DNA of 64,000 bases from Duncaniella dubosii (GTDB lineage: Bacteria > Bacteroidota > Bacteroidia > Bacteroidales > Muribaculaceae). The stretch lies in the NCBI RefSeq assembly GCF_004803915.1, contig NZ_CP039396.1:248001-312000 (forward strand). The letters run 5' to 3'. Below the pieces are notes generated by a model. The model ran no database searches and was not told the DNA's origin. It saw only the letters and a program-made list of their open reading frames with translations. The translations under genes were made by a program, and so were the position numbers. Below, one piece after another: positions 46,236 to 54,793 of the stretch (position 1 is the first letter of the stretch; each line of letters opens with the position of its first letter).

Positions 46236-47432
46236 ATGTACAATAATGATCTTCACCAAGCGTATCGCACTTTCTTTGGGAAGGGCGATGCGCTTTATCA
46301 GTTATTTGCGCCTTACCGTATATGTCCATTGGGGGCGCATGTCGACCATCAGCACGGTCTTGTAAGCGGGTTCGCTTTCGATTCGGGAATAGAGTTTCTG
46401 TTCTCGGCAACCGACAACGGAAAAGTCGAGATGGCCTCTCTGTCATTCGAAGGTCTGATGACGTTCAATGTACAGCGACCAGTCGATGAGAAACAAGGCA
46501 ACTGGGGCGACTATCTGCGGGGAGCCGTCTGGGCGCTGCAACAGGATTTCAGGCTTGACAAAGGAATACGTGGAATTGTCAAAGGTTCTATGCCTATAGG
46601 TGGGCTGTCGTCGTCGGCAGCCCTTCTTTGTGGCTTTGTGATGGCCATTGATAAGGTAAACCACCTCGAACTGACCCGCCAGCAGGTCATCGACTACGCC
46701 TCTATAGCCGAGCGGAAATATGTCGGACTCAACAACGGAATTCTCGATCAAGCATGCGTAGTGCTATGCGAAGCCGACAAACTTCTGTTTCTCGACACAG
46801 AGACAGGCGAACACCGCCTTATCCCCTTCGGAGGCGACAATCCCAGACCACTACCCTTCAAGCTTGGCATCTTCTTCTCCGGTGTCACCCGCAAACTGAC
46901 CGGCACAGACTATAACCTGCGCGTCTCGGAATGCAAGACCGCAGCGTGGATTATGCAGGCATATGAAGGAGAGCACCTTAAGGAACTTGCCGACACGCGT
47001 CTGCGCGACGTGCCTGAAGAAAATCTTGAAAAATATGCCGAACGTATGCCTGCACGGTTCGCACGCCGTGCACGCCACTTCTTCACCGAGTGCGAACGTG
47101 TCCGAAAAGGAATCGAGGCATGGGAAGCCGGTGACATCGCACGGTTCGGACAATATGTCTTTGACAGCTGCGAAAGTTCGATGAATAATTACGAATGCGG
47201 CTCGCCGGAACTCATATCACTCCATAAGATAATGAGAAAGACCGACGGAATATTCGGCGGACGTTTCAGCGGAGCTGGATTCAAAGGAGCATGTATAGCC
47301 CTCGTCGATCCTGAAAAAATAGATTCAATCCGTGAGTCCGTGACAACTGAATACCTGAAAGAATATCCGCAGTACAAGGATTCATTCGAAATCTTCTTCT
47401 GCGACCCGGCAAACGGAGTCGATTTCCTCTGA
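46236..47432 (+). CDS. GHMP kinase, galacturonokinase-like
   Basis: A 398-residue sugar kinase of the GHMP family. The galactokinase signature is changed to APYRICPLGAHVDHQHG (residues 25-41), the form I recall for plant galacturonokinase, rather than the GRVNLIGEHTDYN of GalK. The ATP loop IGGLSSSAAL is at 121-130, a base Asp (GILDQA) at D171 and the third motif GRFSGAGFKG near 343-352. The product would be galacturonate-1-phosphate or another sugar-1-phosphate. The next genes (nucleotidyltransferase, UDP-uronate epimerase, UDP-glucose dehydrogenase) fit a UDP-uronate pool. A true galactokinase, or a kinase of another sugar, remains possible. Confidence 0.75.
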   Translation: MYNNDLHQAYRTFFGKGDALYQLFAPYRICPLGAHVDHQHGLVSGFAFDSGIEFLFSATDNGKVEMASLSFEGLMTFNVQRPVDEKQGNWGDYLRGAVWALQQDFRLDKGIRGIVKGSMPIGGLSSSAALLCGFVMAIDKVNHLELTRQQVIDYASIAERKYVGLNNGILDQACVVLCEADKLLFLDTETGEHRLIPFGGDNPRPLPFKLGIFFSGVTRKLTGTDYNLRVSECKTAAWIMQAYEGEHLKELADTRLRDVPEENLEKYAERMPARFARRARHFFTECERVRKGIEAWEAGDIARFGQYVFDSCESSMNNYECGSPELISLHKIMRKTDGIFGGRFSGAGFKGACIALVDPEKIDSIRESVTTEYLKEYPQYKDSFEIFFCDPANGVDFL

Positions 47433-47469
47433 CCAATGCCATCACTACAATTATAATCCACTGAAGTCT

Positions 47470-48201
47470 ATGAAAAATATAATAATAGCGGCCGGTTATG
47501 CCACACGTCTCTATCCTCTGACTGAAAACTTTCCAAAACCATTGCTAAAAGTCGGTGACCGAAATATCCTCGAACGCATGCTCGATGACATCGACCCGTT
47601 CCCTGAAATAGATTCACACATTATCGTGACAAACCATAAGTTCACACCAATATTTCAGGAATGGCTGAAAACAACCTCATATGAAAAAACGGTGACCATA
47701 ATTGATGACGGGACTACATCAAACGACAAACGTCTCGGTGCGGTCCGCGATCTTCTTCTTGCCATCAAAGACTGTAACATCAATGACGACATAATGGTAC
47801 TTGCAGCCGACAACATCCTTGAATTCTCACTCCGAGGATTTATCGACTATTTCAATGAAAAAGGGACATCAGTGATCATGTGCCATCACGAACCGGAACT
47901 GAAACGCCTTCAGCGCACCGGCGTAATAGCCGTCAACGACGAAATGAAAGTTCTCGAAATGCAGGAAAAACCCGAGACACCTGTTTCAAACTGGGCTGTA
48001 CCTCCCTTCTACATATATTCAAAAAACGATCTACCTCTTATAAAAGAATGTCTTGACCACGGATGCGGGTTCGATGCCCCCGGAAATCTTGCCCACTACC
48101 TTACCGAGACCTCTGCCCTCCACGCATGGCCCATGCCGGCCGGACGCTTCGACATAGGCTCACTCGACTCCTATAAAGAAGCACAAATACGTTTCAGCTA
48201 A
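47470..48201 (+). CDS. Sugar-1-phosphate nucleotidyltransferase
   Basis: A 243-residue nucleotidyltransferase of the NTP-transferase family. The signature is AAGYATRLYPLTENFPKPL (residues 7-25), with Tyr-Ala in place of the usual Gly-Gly spacing; LAADNILEFS near 116 is the metal/product segment and VLEMQEKPETPVSNWAVPPFYIY follows near 158-180. It is shorter than GlmU or RfbA and lacks an acyltransferase tail. Located 37 bases after the GHMP kinase, it is the natural partner to convert the sugar-1-phosphate into a UDP-sugar. Donor nucleotide and sugar are inferred from context only. Confidence 0.82.
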   Translation: MKNIIIAAGYATRLYPLTENFPKPLLKVGDRNILERMLDDIDPFPEIDSHIIVTNHKFTPIFQEWLKTTSYEKTVTIIDDGTTSNDKRLGAVRDLLLAIKDCNINDDIMVLAADNILEFSLRGFIDYFNEKGTSVIMCHHEPELKRLQRTGVIAVNDEMKVLEMQEKPETPVSNWAVPPFYIYSKNDLPLIKECLDHGCGFDAPGNLAHYLTETSALHAWPMPAGRFDIGSLDSYKEAQIRFS

Positions 48202-48235
48202 CTTTTATCCCCAATTAAACACACATACACTTTTT

Positions 48236-49294
48236 ATGAACATTCTAGTAACAGGCGCAGCGGGATTTATTGGTTCATACGTAGTCAGACGCTTTGCCGA
48301 ACTCGGACATAATGTCACAGGTCTTGACAATATCAATACATATTACGACCACAGTCTGAAATATGCACGTCTCTCGGAAGCAGGAATAGCCCGGGAAGAG
48401 GCTGAAAAATGGTATAAATTCACCAAATCTTCAATGTATGGCGAGCATTACCGCTTCATCCGCATGAACCTCGAAGACACCGAGGCTATGAAAATGCTTT
48501 TTGCCAACGGAAATTTTGACACAGTAATCAACCTCGGGGCACAAGCCGGAGTAAGATATTCCATAACAAACCCGCATGCCTATATCGAAAGTAATGTCGA
48601 TGGGTTCATAAACATTCTTGAGGGATGCCGTGACAACGGCGTAGGTCATCTGGTATATGCGTCATCCTCAAGCGTATATGGTCTTAACGGCAAAATTCCT
48701 TTCTCGGAACATGATGGTATCGCACACCCGGTGTCACTTTATGCCGCCACAAAGAAATCAAACGAGCTTATGGCTCATGCCTATTCAAAACTCTACGGAC
48801 TCCCGACCACCGGTCTGCGATTTTTCACCGTCTATGGACCATGGGGACGCCCCGACATGTCGCCATTCCTGTTTATCGACGCAATTCTCCACGACAGACC
48901 GATAAAAGTGTTCAACAACGGCGACATGTGGCGCGACTTTACTTATATCGACGACATCGTTGAAGGAATCGTCCGTATAACCTCCGTAATTCCGCAGGGT
49001 AATAAAGACTGGGACGAGACTAATCCTGATCCGGCAACATCATCCGTTCCATACCGCATATATAACATCGGCAATTCCCAGCCAACACGCCTAATGGACT
49101 ACATCCATTGCATCGAAAATTCAATCGGGCACGAGGCTCAAAAAGACTTCCTCCCCATGCAGCAGGGGGATGTCTATCAGACATACGCCGACTCGTCAGC
49201 CCTTGCCGAAGCCACAGGCTTCCGTCCGTCGACACCACTACAATCAGGTATCGACAGAACTGTTGCATGGTTCAAGGAATTCTATAATCTCTGA
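48236..49294 (+). CDS. UDP-glucuronate 4-epimerase-like protein
   Basis: A 352-residue extended SDR. GAAGFIGS is at residues 7-14, the catalytic Y169/K173 (YAATK) and the SSSSVYG serine segment near 143-149 are present. The insert LDNINTYYDHSLKYARL (about 30-46), the AQAGVRYSI segment near 102-110 and FFTVYGPWGRPDMS near 191-205 are typical of UDP-glucuronate 4-epimerases (CapI/LpsL type), which interconvert UDP-glucuronate and UDP-galacturonate. It precedes UDP-glucose dehydrogenase by 18 bases, which would make its substrate. Confidence 0.88.
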   Translation: MNILVTGAAGFIGSYVVRRFAELGHNVTGLDNINTYYDHSLKYARLSEAGIAREEAEKWYKFTKSSMYGEHYRFIRMNLEDTEAMKMLFANGNFDTVINLGAQAGVRYSITNPHAYIESNVDGFINILEGCRDNGVGHLVYASSSSVYGLNGKIPFSEHDGIAHPVSLYAATKKSNELMAHAYSKLYGLPTTGLRFFTVYGPWGRPDMSPFLFIDAILHDRPIKVFNNGDMWRDFTYIDDIVEGIVRITSVIPQGNKDWDETNPDPATSSVPYRIYNIGNSQPTRLMDYIHCIENSIGHEAQKDFLPMQQGDVYQTYADSSALAEATGFRPSTPLQSGIDRTVAWFKEFYNL

Positions 49295-49312
49295 AACATT
49301 TAATCAAGCCCT

Positions 49313-50623
49313 ATGAAAAAATACAATATTGCAGTCGCCGGTACAGGATATGTCGGTCTGAGCGTGGCGATACTACTCGCACAGCACAACCACGTGACCG
49401 CCGTAGATGTCATCCCTGAAAAAGTCGAAAAAATCAACAACCGCATTTCCCCGATTCAGGATGACTACATTGAAAAATATCTCGCTGAAAAGGCTCTTGA
49501 CCTGACCGCCACACTCTATGGTGCAGAAGCATATCGCAACGCAGACTTCGTTGTCATAGCCGCACCGACGAACTATGATCCTGTAACAAACTATTTCGAC
49601 ACCCACCATATCGAAGATGTCATTGACCTTGTGCTTTCTGTCAATCCCAAAGCAGTGATGATCATAAAATCGACAATCCCGGTGGGATATTGCCGAAATC
49701 TCTATGTCAGATATGCGGCCAAGGGTGTCAAGATATTAAATCTGCTATTTTTCCCTGAGTTCCTTCGCGAATCAAAGGCACTCTACGACAATCTCTACCC
49801 TTCCCGCATAATAGCAGGAATCCCCAAGCTAATAAACCAACCACTGTTTGCCGAAGAGAACGAAGCAATCGAAAAGGTCGCTGATATCGAAAAACTCGAC
49901 AAAGCTGCTCGCATATTTGTCGAACTGTTACAACAAGGCGCGTTAAAGCCTGACATCGATACTCTCTACATGGGGCTGAAAGAGGCGGAAGCGGTTAAGC
50001 TTTTTGCCAATACCTACCTTGCCCTGCGTGTGAGCTACTTCAACGAGCTTGATACATACGCCGAAGTAAAGGGCCTTGACTCCAAAGCTATTATCAATGG
50101 AATCGGATTAGACCCGCGCATCGGCAACCACTACAACAACCCGTCATTCGGCTACGGCGGTTACTGTCTTCCCAAAGACACTAAACAGCTCCTCGCTAAC
50201 TATGCCAACGTTCCTCAGAACATGATGAGCGCCATAGTTGAAAGCAACCGCACCCGCAAAGACTTCATCGCTGACCAAGTACTTCACTTGGCAGGCTATT
50301 ACTCTTCAAACAGTCAGTATAATGCAGAATACGAACAACCATGCACCATCGGTGTATATCGCCTGACAATGAAGTCTAACTCCGACAATTTCCGCCAGTC
50401 TTCAATACAGGGAGTCATGAAACGCATCAAGGCAAAGGGTGCGAAAGTCATAATCTACGAGCCAACCCTTGAGGATGGTTCTACATTTTTTGGTTCGATT
50501 ATTGTTAACGACTTGGCTTCATTCAAACAGATGTCACAGTCAATCTTGGCAAACCGCTATGATGCCTGTCTTGATGACGTAATCGACAAAGTATATACAA
50601 GAGATATATTCCGTTGCGACTAA
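49313..50623 (+). CDS. ugd: UDP-glucose 6-dehydrogenase (nucleotide-sugar dehydrogenase)
   Basis: A 436-residue enzyme oxidising UDP-glucose to UDP-glucuronate with two NAD. The N-terminal Rossmann motif GTGYVG is at residues 10-15, the STIPVGYC segment near 120-127, the conserved FFPEFLRES near 146-154 and the catalytic Cys is C285 in [11 protein letters not shown]. The UDP-sugar-binding C-terminal domain is complete. Of the short, bacterial Ugd type rather than the UDP-ManNAc type, though that distinction is by recall. It is the last gene of the capsule locus and ends at a bidirectional terminator. Confidence 0.92.
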   Translation: MKKYNIAVAGTGYVGLSVAILLAQHNHVTAVDVIPEKVEKINNRISPIQDDYIEKYLAEKALDLTATLYGAEAYRNADFVVIAAPTNYDPVTNYFDTHHIEDVIDLVLSVNPKAVMIIKSTIPVGYCRNLYVRYAAKGVKILNLLFFPEFLRESKALYDNLYPSRIIAGIPKLINQPLFAEENEAIEKVADIEKLDKAARIFVELLQQGALKPDIDTLYMGLKEAEAVKLFANTYLALRVSYFNELDTYAEVKGLDSKAIINGIGLDPRIGNHYNNPSFGYGGYCLPKDTKQLLANYANVPQNMMSAIVESNRTRKDFIADQVLHLAGYYSSNSQYNAEYEQPCTIGVYRLTMKSNSDNFRQSSIQGVMKRIKAKGAKVIIYEPTLEDGSTFFGSIIVNDLASFKQMSQSILANRYDACLDDVIDKVYTRDIFRCD

Positions 50624-50665
50624 CAGCAATGTAAACTGGCAAAAACTCATTACCGGGCTAACGAG

Positions 50666-50708
50666 AAAATCGCTGAAAGTGCAGTTTTATCTGACTTTCA
50701 GCGATTTT
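50666..50708. terminator. Bidirectional terminator between ugd and tRNA-Ser
   Basis: A perfect 15-base-pair stem (50666-50680 with 50694-50708), with AAAA and TTTT at its base. It closes the capsule operon and the tRNA transcript. Confidence 0.8.
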
Positions 50709-50715
50709 AATTTTG

Positions 50716-50803
50716 CGGAGTGAGCGAGATTCGAACTCGCGATACGCTTTTGACGTATACACGCTTTCCAGGCGTGCCTCTTCAGCCACTCGAGCATCAC
50801 TCC
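50716..50803 (-). tRNA. tRNA-Ser (anticodon GGA)
   Basis: An 88-base type II tRNA. The acceptor arms GGAGTGA and TCACTCC pair fully, the anticodon stem CACGC/GCGTG encloses CTGGAAA with anticodon GGA at 50769-50767, a long variable arm (ATACG/CGTAT) follows as expected for Ser, and the T arm contains GTTCGAA. CCA is not encoded. A perfect promoter lies 100 bases upstream. Confidence 0.95.
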
Positions 50804-50905
50804 ATAGCTGTTATTCTCAACTGACAGCAATCGCAAATAGGTGGAAACTATTTTGCGGACGTTTGCAGGACTTCCTACAATAATACCGTAGCTTTTTAAC
50901 GAGTG

Positions 50906-50937
50906 CAAAGATAGCTATTAAATTCGGATTATGCAAA
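50906..50937 (-). promoter_or_regulatory. Promoter upstream of tRNA-Ser
   Basis: On the minus strand TTTG (50937-50934), a 20-base spacer and TATCTTTG (50913-50906) match the consensus exactly. It implies a leader of about 95 bases before the tRNA. Confidence 0.7.
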
Positions 50938-50973
50938 TTTTATCCGTTTCAAAAGCAAACCTCAAAACAAACA

Positions 50974-51000
50974 AAACCCACGGAAAAACACCGTGGGTTT
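50974..51000 (-). terminator. Terminator of rpsP
   Basis: A 10-base-pair stem (50974-50983 with 50991-51000) about 40 bases after the rpsP stop, with T-rich sequence beyond it on the minus strand. Confidence 0.75.
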
Positions 51001-51039
51001 ATGCTGTCACAGACTCTGAGTCTGCAATTTTGCCGATAA

Positions 51040-51567
51040 TTATTCAGCAGCGGGAGCTTCCTCTGCAGGAGCTTCTGCAGCCTCAGCTTCAGCAGCGGCG
51101 GCAGCGGCTTCAGCTTTCTTCTTTGCCACTTCCTCGGCCTTAGCCTTGTTCTTTGCCACTTCTGCTTCAAAGCGGTTCTTAGCGTCAAGCTCCTGCTTGT
51201 CGGCCATAGAGGCGCGGAGTTTGTCTACGCTCTGCTGCTTCTGAGCCTTCCATGCGTCGAAACGGCGCTGAGCTTCAGCTTCGTCAAACGCACCCTTCTT
51301 CACGCCACCCTGAAGGTGCTTCATGAGAAGTACGCCCTCGTTTGAGAGGATAGTGCGGACAGTGTCGGTGGGCTGTGCACCAACGTTCACCCAATACAAA
51401 GCACGCTCGAAGTTCAAAGTTACTGTAGCAGGATTAGTGTTCGGATTATATGAACCTATCCTTTCAATAAATTTACCATCTCGTGGTGCCCTGCTATCGG
51501 CGATTACAATAGGATAGAACGCATAGTTCTTACGACCATGGCGTTGCAGTCTGATTTTAGTTGCCAT
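51040..51567 (-). CDS. rpsP: 30S ribosomal protein S16 with long Ala/Glu-rich tail
   Basis: A 175-residue S16. The first 80 residues are the ribosomal domain ([25 protein letters not shown] start; [13 protein letters not shown] near 31-43), against about 82 residues in E. coli. The rest is a charged helical segment and a tail of Ala, Glu and Lys (about 115-175) as found in Bacteroidetes homologues; its role is unknown. It is not in the usual rimM-trmD-rplS cluster. A textbook promoter lies at 51606-51637. Confidence 0.95.
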   Translation of the reverse strand: MATKIRLQRHGRKNYAFYPIVIADSRAPRDGKFIERIGSYNPNTNPATVTLNFERALYWVNVGAQPTDTVRTILSNEGVLLMKHLQGGVKKGAFDEAEAQRRFDAWKAQKQQSVDKLRASMADKQELDAKNRFEAEVAKNKAKAEEVAKKKAEAAAAAAEAEAAEAPAEEAPAAE

Positions 51568-51605
51568 TAATTAGTTTGTGATTTGTATTGATTCGATTTT
51601 GGGTG

Positions 51606-51637
51606 CAAAGTTAGGTATTTTGCCTCAATCGGCCAAA
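51606..51637 (-). promoter_or_regulatory. Promoter of rpsP
   Basis: On the minus strand TTTG (51637-51634), a 20-base spacer and TAACTTTG (51613-51606) match the Bacteroidetes consensus, 39 bases before the start codon. Confidence 0.8.
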
Positions 51638-51910
51638 CAGTCCACAGGCGTGAACAGTCCGATAAAAACATGTTTAACTATTTTTAATACTTCATATTTC
51701 AAAATTCAAACTATTGATAGTAGTGAAAGGGGATGGCCCGAAGCCTTTTTATAATGACGACTATTTACAATTGGGAGCTAACATTTGCCGGAGACGAGAC
51801 CTCGCCTGCGACTCCAAGACCCGGAACCATCCCGCGGACGCATCTGTCACAGATGTCACTATCGGTGTTTCGTAGCAGCCTAGCCTTCTTGGTTCGGCCG
51901 TTTTTTTCTA
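51638..51910. other. Gap upstream of rpsP with unexplained GC-rich part
   Basis: Bases 51638-51720 are AT-rich and show nothing. Bases 51721-51910 are clearly more GC-rich, contain a small hairpin (CATCTGTCACAGATG, 51841-51855) and end in a T run (51901-51907). Short open frames exist on both strands but match no family known to me. It may be a non-coding RNA or a decayed gene. Confidence 0.3.
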
Positions 51911-52552
51911 TCAGTTCGAATGCAGATTGCGCGGATGATAAAGCCATCCCCTGTATTTGTGACCCATCGCACGGACAATATTGTGCCAATAAGAATCCTC
52001 CTCTCCCTCAAGCAACCGGCCAATCGAAGGTATTTCTGTCACAGCCCAGACGTTTTTCAAAAGCTCTCCGTCAAGCTGCTCCATATCCCAACCGCTATAA
52101 CCGAGGAAAAACCGAATATGTCCATCAACGGCATAACCGAGGAAAAACCGAATATGTCCATCAACGGCATAACCGTCATTGACTATTGAGAGAACCGTAT
52201 CAAAATCACCACCTATATATAATCCCGGTATTATTTCACGCGAATCAGGAATCAGGCCTCCGAGCGTGTGCATGAAATAAAGCCGGTCGCACGACATCGG
52301 GCCACCACAATAGACGGGGATGGCATCCGTAGCAGTCACAGAGGGCAATATATCCTGAAGAGTATAGGTAGTACGGTTATTTAGCACTATACCCATAGCC
52401 GACCCCTTCGGTTCATAATCGACAAGGCAGATGACAGCATGATGAAAATATCTTTCCCGCAGGAAAGGCTCGGCGACAAGAAGCGAACCGGGACGCGGAA
52501 TACACCTCGTGTCTATGTCTATATTAAATATTAATGATTCAAAATCAATCAT
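51911..52552 (-). CDS. YqgE/AlgH family protein with in-frame 12-residue duplication
   Basis: A 213-residue member of the UPF0301 (YqgE/AlgH) family, whose molecular role is not settled. Family features include the PGSLLVAEPFLRERYFHHAVICLVDYEPKGSAMGIVLNNRT stretch (about residues 20-60), VYCGGPMSCDRLYFMHTLG (near 80-98) and the RFFLGYSGWDMEQLDGELL core. The segment AVDGHIRFFLGY appears twice in a row (about residues 129-152) because of an exact 36-base tandem duplication; only one copy is expected. The extra strand lies in the conserved core, so folding may be affected. The gene is downstream of miaB on the same strand but separated by a large hairpin. Confidence 0.88.
   Translation of the reverse strand: MIDFESLIFNIDIDTRCIPRPGSLLVAEPFLRERYFHHAVICLVDYEPKGSAMGIVLNNRTTYTLQDILPSVTATDAIPVYCGGPMSCDRLYFMHTLGGLIPDSREIIPGLYIGGDFDTVLSIVNDGYAVDGHIRFFLGYAVDGHIRFFLGYSGWDMEQLDGELLKNVWAVTEIPSIGRLLEGEEDSYWHNIVRAMGHKYRGWLYHPRNLHSN
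52097..52175. repeat. 36-base tandem duplication within the YqgE/AlgH gene
   Basis: Bases 52097-52132 are repeated exactly at 52133-52168, followed by seven bases of a third copy. The unit length keeps the reading frame. Confidence 0.95.
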
Positions 52553-52700
52553 GGTTAAAATTCGCCTCCAGTCTTTATTCTAATGGATATTTTATTTGTT
52601 GCTGATTGTGCGTGTAAGCCTTCGGATTTTCCACCAATAAACTTATGCACCTCTAATTTAGTACATTTTGGCAGGAAAAACCAAGAAAAAGTGTTAAAAT

Positions 52701-52756
52701 TATCAGTTGTACCCACAATCGGAACATTTGTGTTCCGATTGTGGGTACAACTGATA
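52701..52756. terminator. Perfect 26-bp hairpin downstream of miaB
   Basis: Arms 52701-52726 and 52731-52756 pair exactly around a TTTG loop, 20 bases beyond the miaB stop. On the minus strand moderately T-rich sequence follows, so it probably ends miaB. The stem is unusually long for this window. Confidence 0.65.
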
Positions 52757-52776
52757 TGCTTTAGTAACCGGAAAGC

Positions 52777-54117
52777 TCATGCAAGCTCTCCGATGAGAGT
52801 CGCCGACGATGAATCCACCACCTTGACTTTTACGGTATCTCCGACACGATAGCCCCCACGGGGAAACACAAGAGTTTTGTTTTGCTGATTACGTCCGACA
52901 AACTGTTCCTTAGAGCGTTTCGACACTCCTTCGACAAGCACATCGAATGTCTTGCCGACATCTTTTGCATTGCTTTCACGCGACAGCTCGTTTTGTAGTG
53001 CTATCATTCGGTTCAGGCGGTCGATTTTCACTTCCTCAGCCACATTGTCGGGCATCGTGCGCGCCGCAAGTGTCCCCGGACGCTCAGAATATTTGAACAT
53101 AAACGATGAATCAAACCCGACCTCACGCATAAGCGAAAGTGTCTCCTGAAAATCCTCTTCCGTCTCATCATGGAAGCCGGTGAACAGGTCGGTTGAAATA
53201 CCGCAGTCGGGAATCGCCCGGCGGATTGCTGCTATACGCCCGAGATACCATTCGCGCGTATATTTTCTGTTCATTGCCTTGAGCACCTTGTCTGACCCGG
53301 ATTGGACGGGGAGATGGATGTGATTACAGAGATTTTCGTAAGACGCTATCACAGCAATTGTCTCGTCGCTCATATCCTTTGGATGCGATGTCGTAAAACG
53401 TATACGCATATCCGGAGCAGCCTCAGCCACCATTGCAAGAAGAGCCGGGAAATCAATCTCGCGTCCGTCAGGAGCAACGTAGCGATAGCTGTTGACGTTC
53501 TGACCAAGCAGAGTAGCCTCCTTAAATCCACGCGCACGGAGATCCGCAAGCTCTGCAAGAATGCTCTCGGCACTGCGCGAACGCTCACGTCCTCGCGTAT
53601 AGGGGACGATGCAGTAGGAACAGAAATTATTGCATCCACGCATTATGCTGATAAATCCGGAGACAGGATTGCCTGTGATACGGGCCGGAATGATGTCACG
53701 ATAGGTTTCTGTGGTGCTCAGTTCGACGTTGACAGCCTTCTCTCCGGCTTCGACAGAAGCAAACAGGTTTGGAAGGTCGAGATATGAATCAGGCCCTGCT
53801 ACAAGATCAACCCCGTGACGGCTTACAAGCTCTTCGCGGACACGCTCGGCCATGCAGCCTATCACACCGATAATCAGTCTTGGAGCGTCTTTCGGCCGTT
53901 TGCGTCGGAGTGATGCAAGATAGGCGAGACGCGAAATGATTTTCTGTTCCGCATTGTCGCGGATCGAACATGTATTGATAAGCACCGCGTCAGCTTCTTC
54001 GACCGTAGGCACAATGTCATATCCCACCGTCTCCATGACGGAAGCCACGACTTCACTGTCGGCCACATTCATCTGGCAGCCGTAGGTTTCTATGTTTAAT
54101 TTGCGTGATATGCTCAT
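52777..54117 (-). CDS. miaB: tRNA-2-methylthio-N6-dimethylallyladenosine synthase
   Basis: A 446-residue radical SAM methylthiotransferase modifying A37 of tRNAs that read UNN codons. Three Cys of the auxiliary 4Fe-4S cluster are visible (ETYGCQMN, INTCSIRD, VIGCMAER), the radical SAM CxxxCxxC is GCNNFCSYCIVPYTRGRERSR near residues 157-177, and a TRAM domain ends the protein (about 378-446). Length and domain order match MiaB. Its start is divergent from a small gene at 54193 and the two -7 boxes form one palindrome at 54159-54178. Confidence 0.96.
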   Translation of the reverse strand: MSISRKLNIETYGCQMNVADSEVVASVMETVGYDIVPTVEEADAVLINTCSIRDNAEQKIISRLAYLASLRRKRPKDAPRLIIGVIGCMAERVREELVSRHGVDLVAGPDSYLDLPNLFASVEAGEKAVNVELSTTETYRDIIPARITGNPVSGFISIMRGCNNFCSYCIVPYTRGRERSRSAESILAELADLRARGFKEATLLGQNVNSYRYVAPDGREIDFPALLAMVAEAAPDMRIRFTTSHPKDMSDETIAVIASYENLCNHIHLPVQSGSDKVLKAMNRKYTREWYLGRIAAIRRAIPDCGISTDLFTGFHDETEEDFQETLSLMREVGFDSSFMFKYSERPGTLAARTMPDNVAEEVKIDRLNRMIALQNELSRESNAKDVGKTFDVLVEGVSKRSKEQFVGRNQQNKTLVFPRGGYRVGDTVKVKVVDSSSATLIGELA

Positions 54118-54134
54118 AATTAATCTGTAGATTC

Positions 54135-54178
54135 TTTGGCAATAAGCTCAAGATTCCTTAATTTTGTGTGCAAAATTA
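54135..54178. promoter_or_regulatory. Divergent promoters with back-to-back -7 boxes
   Basis: Plus strand: TTTG (54135-54138), 20 bases, TAATTTTG (54159-54166), driving the gene at 54193. The minus strand carries TAATTTTG at 54178-54171, toward miaB. The two boxes and the TGTG between form a near-perfect 20-base palindrome, so the two starts probably compete for polymerase. A minus-strand -33 box is not clear. Confidence 0.55.
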
Positions 54179-54192
54179 CGAAAAACCGCGTA

Positions 54193-54684
54193 ATGGTAAA
54201 AATTATATTATTACTGTTTTTTATCGGCGCAAGCTCTCTCTTCGAATATCTCAAAAAAAGGAGACAAGAGAGAGAAGAGTCGTCACATCCGTCTGATTCG
54301 TCAGACCTGATGACCATAAAGGCTAATCCGTTTGCGCAGTTTTTCAAAGCTGGAGCCATCGCAGCCACCAACCAACAGCCCGGTAGGAGACCTCATGTCA
54401 GGCCAAACCAATCCCCGGATCTCGATCAGGAAGTTCCGGCTTACAAATCCACGACAAAAAATCGTAAGACACCGCAGCCGTTTCTTCCCGGCGAACTTCA
54501 TCAGTCACCGTTCGAAATGCCGCCAATGCCTGAGAAGACGCTCACTGATCTTGACGAAATCAATGACACCACGGTCTCTGCACAGAATAATCCGAATGAC
54601 GACACCGAAAGGCACTATGCCCGATGGCGACAGGCAATAATTGACAGTGCGATCATAACGCCTAAATTCCGAACGCCGGACTGA
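54193..54684 (+). CDS. Small membrane-anchored protein of unknown function
   Basis: The start at 54193 gives 163 residues; an upstream ATG in frame (54136) lies ahead of the promoter. An N-terminal hydrophobic segment (MVKIILLLFFIGASSLFEYL, 1-20) is followed by a basic-acidic helix (KKRRQEREESS) and a long polar, Pro/Asn-rich part without predicted domain. It would be anchored in the inner membrane with most of the chain in the cytoplasm. I do not recognise the family. It shares a divergent promoter region with miaB and precedes the CoA-transferase gene by 109 bases. Confidence 0.65.
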   Translation: MVKIILLLFFIGASSLFEYLKKRRQEREESSHPSDSSDLMTIKANPFAQFFKAGAIAATNQQPGRRPHVRPNQSPDLDQEVPAYKSTTKNRKTPQPFLPGELHQSPFEMPPMPEKTLTDLDEINDTTVSAQNNPNDDTERHYARWRQAIIDSAIITPKFRTPD

Positions 54685-54793
54685 CGGAGACCGACCGCTC
54701 CCCTACTCTCCACATTAATCCACACTTATAGACAGAATTAATACATCAATAAACTCGCTCCTCCACTTAAATTCAGAAAAAGAGAAAAAAATT

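Noticed and set aside
50716-50803. tRNA-Ser as an integration site for the capsule region.
   Set aside because: No repeated tRNA 3' end is seen at the other side of the locus, and the integrase-like gene seems inactive; the position is probably coincidental.
50687-50908. A 73-codon open frame on the minus strand across the tRNA-Ser gene.
   Set aside because: It is a read-through of the tRNA itself and its leader; no protein family and a perfect tRNA fold explain the sequence.
51765-51989. A 74-codon minus-strand frame downstream of and overlapping the YqgE/AlgH gene.
   Set aside because: No recognisable family, overlaps a real gene in another frame, and no start signal; kept only as part of the unexplained stretch.
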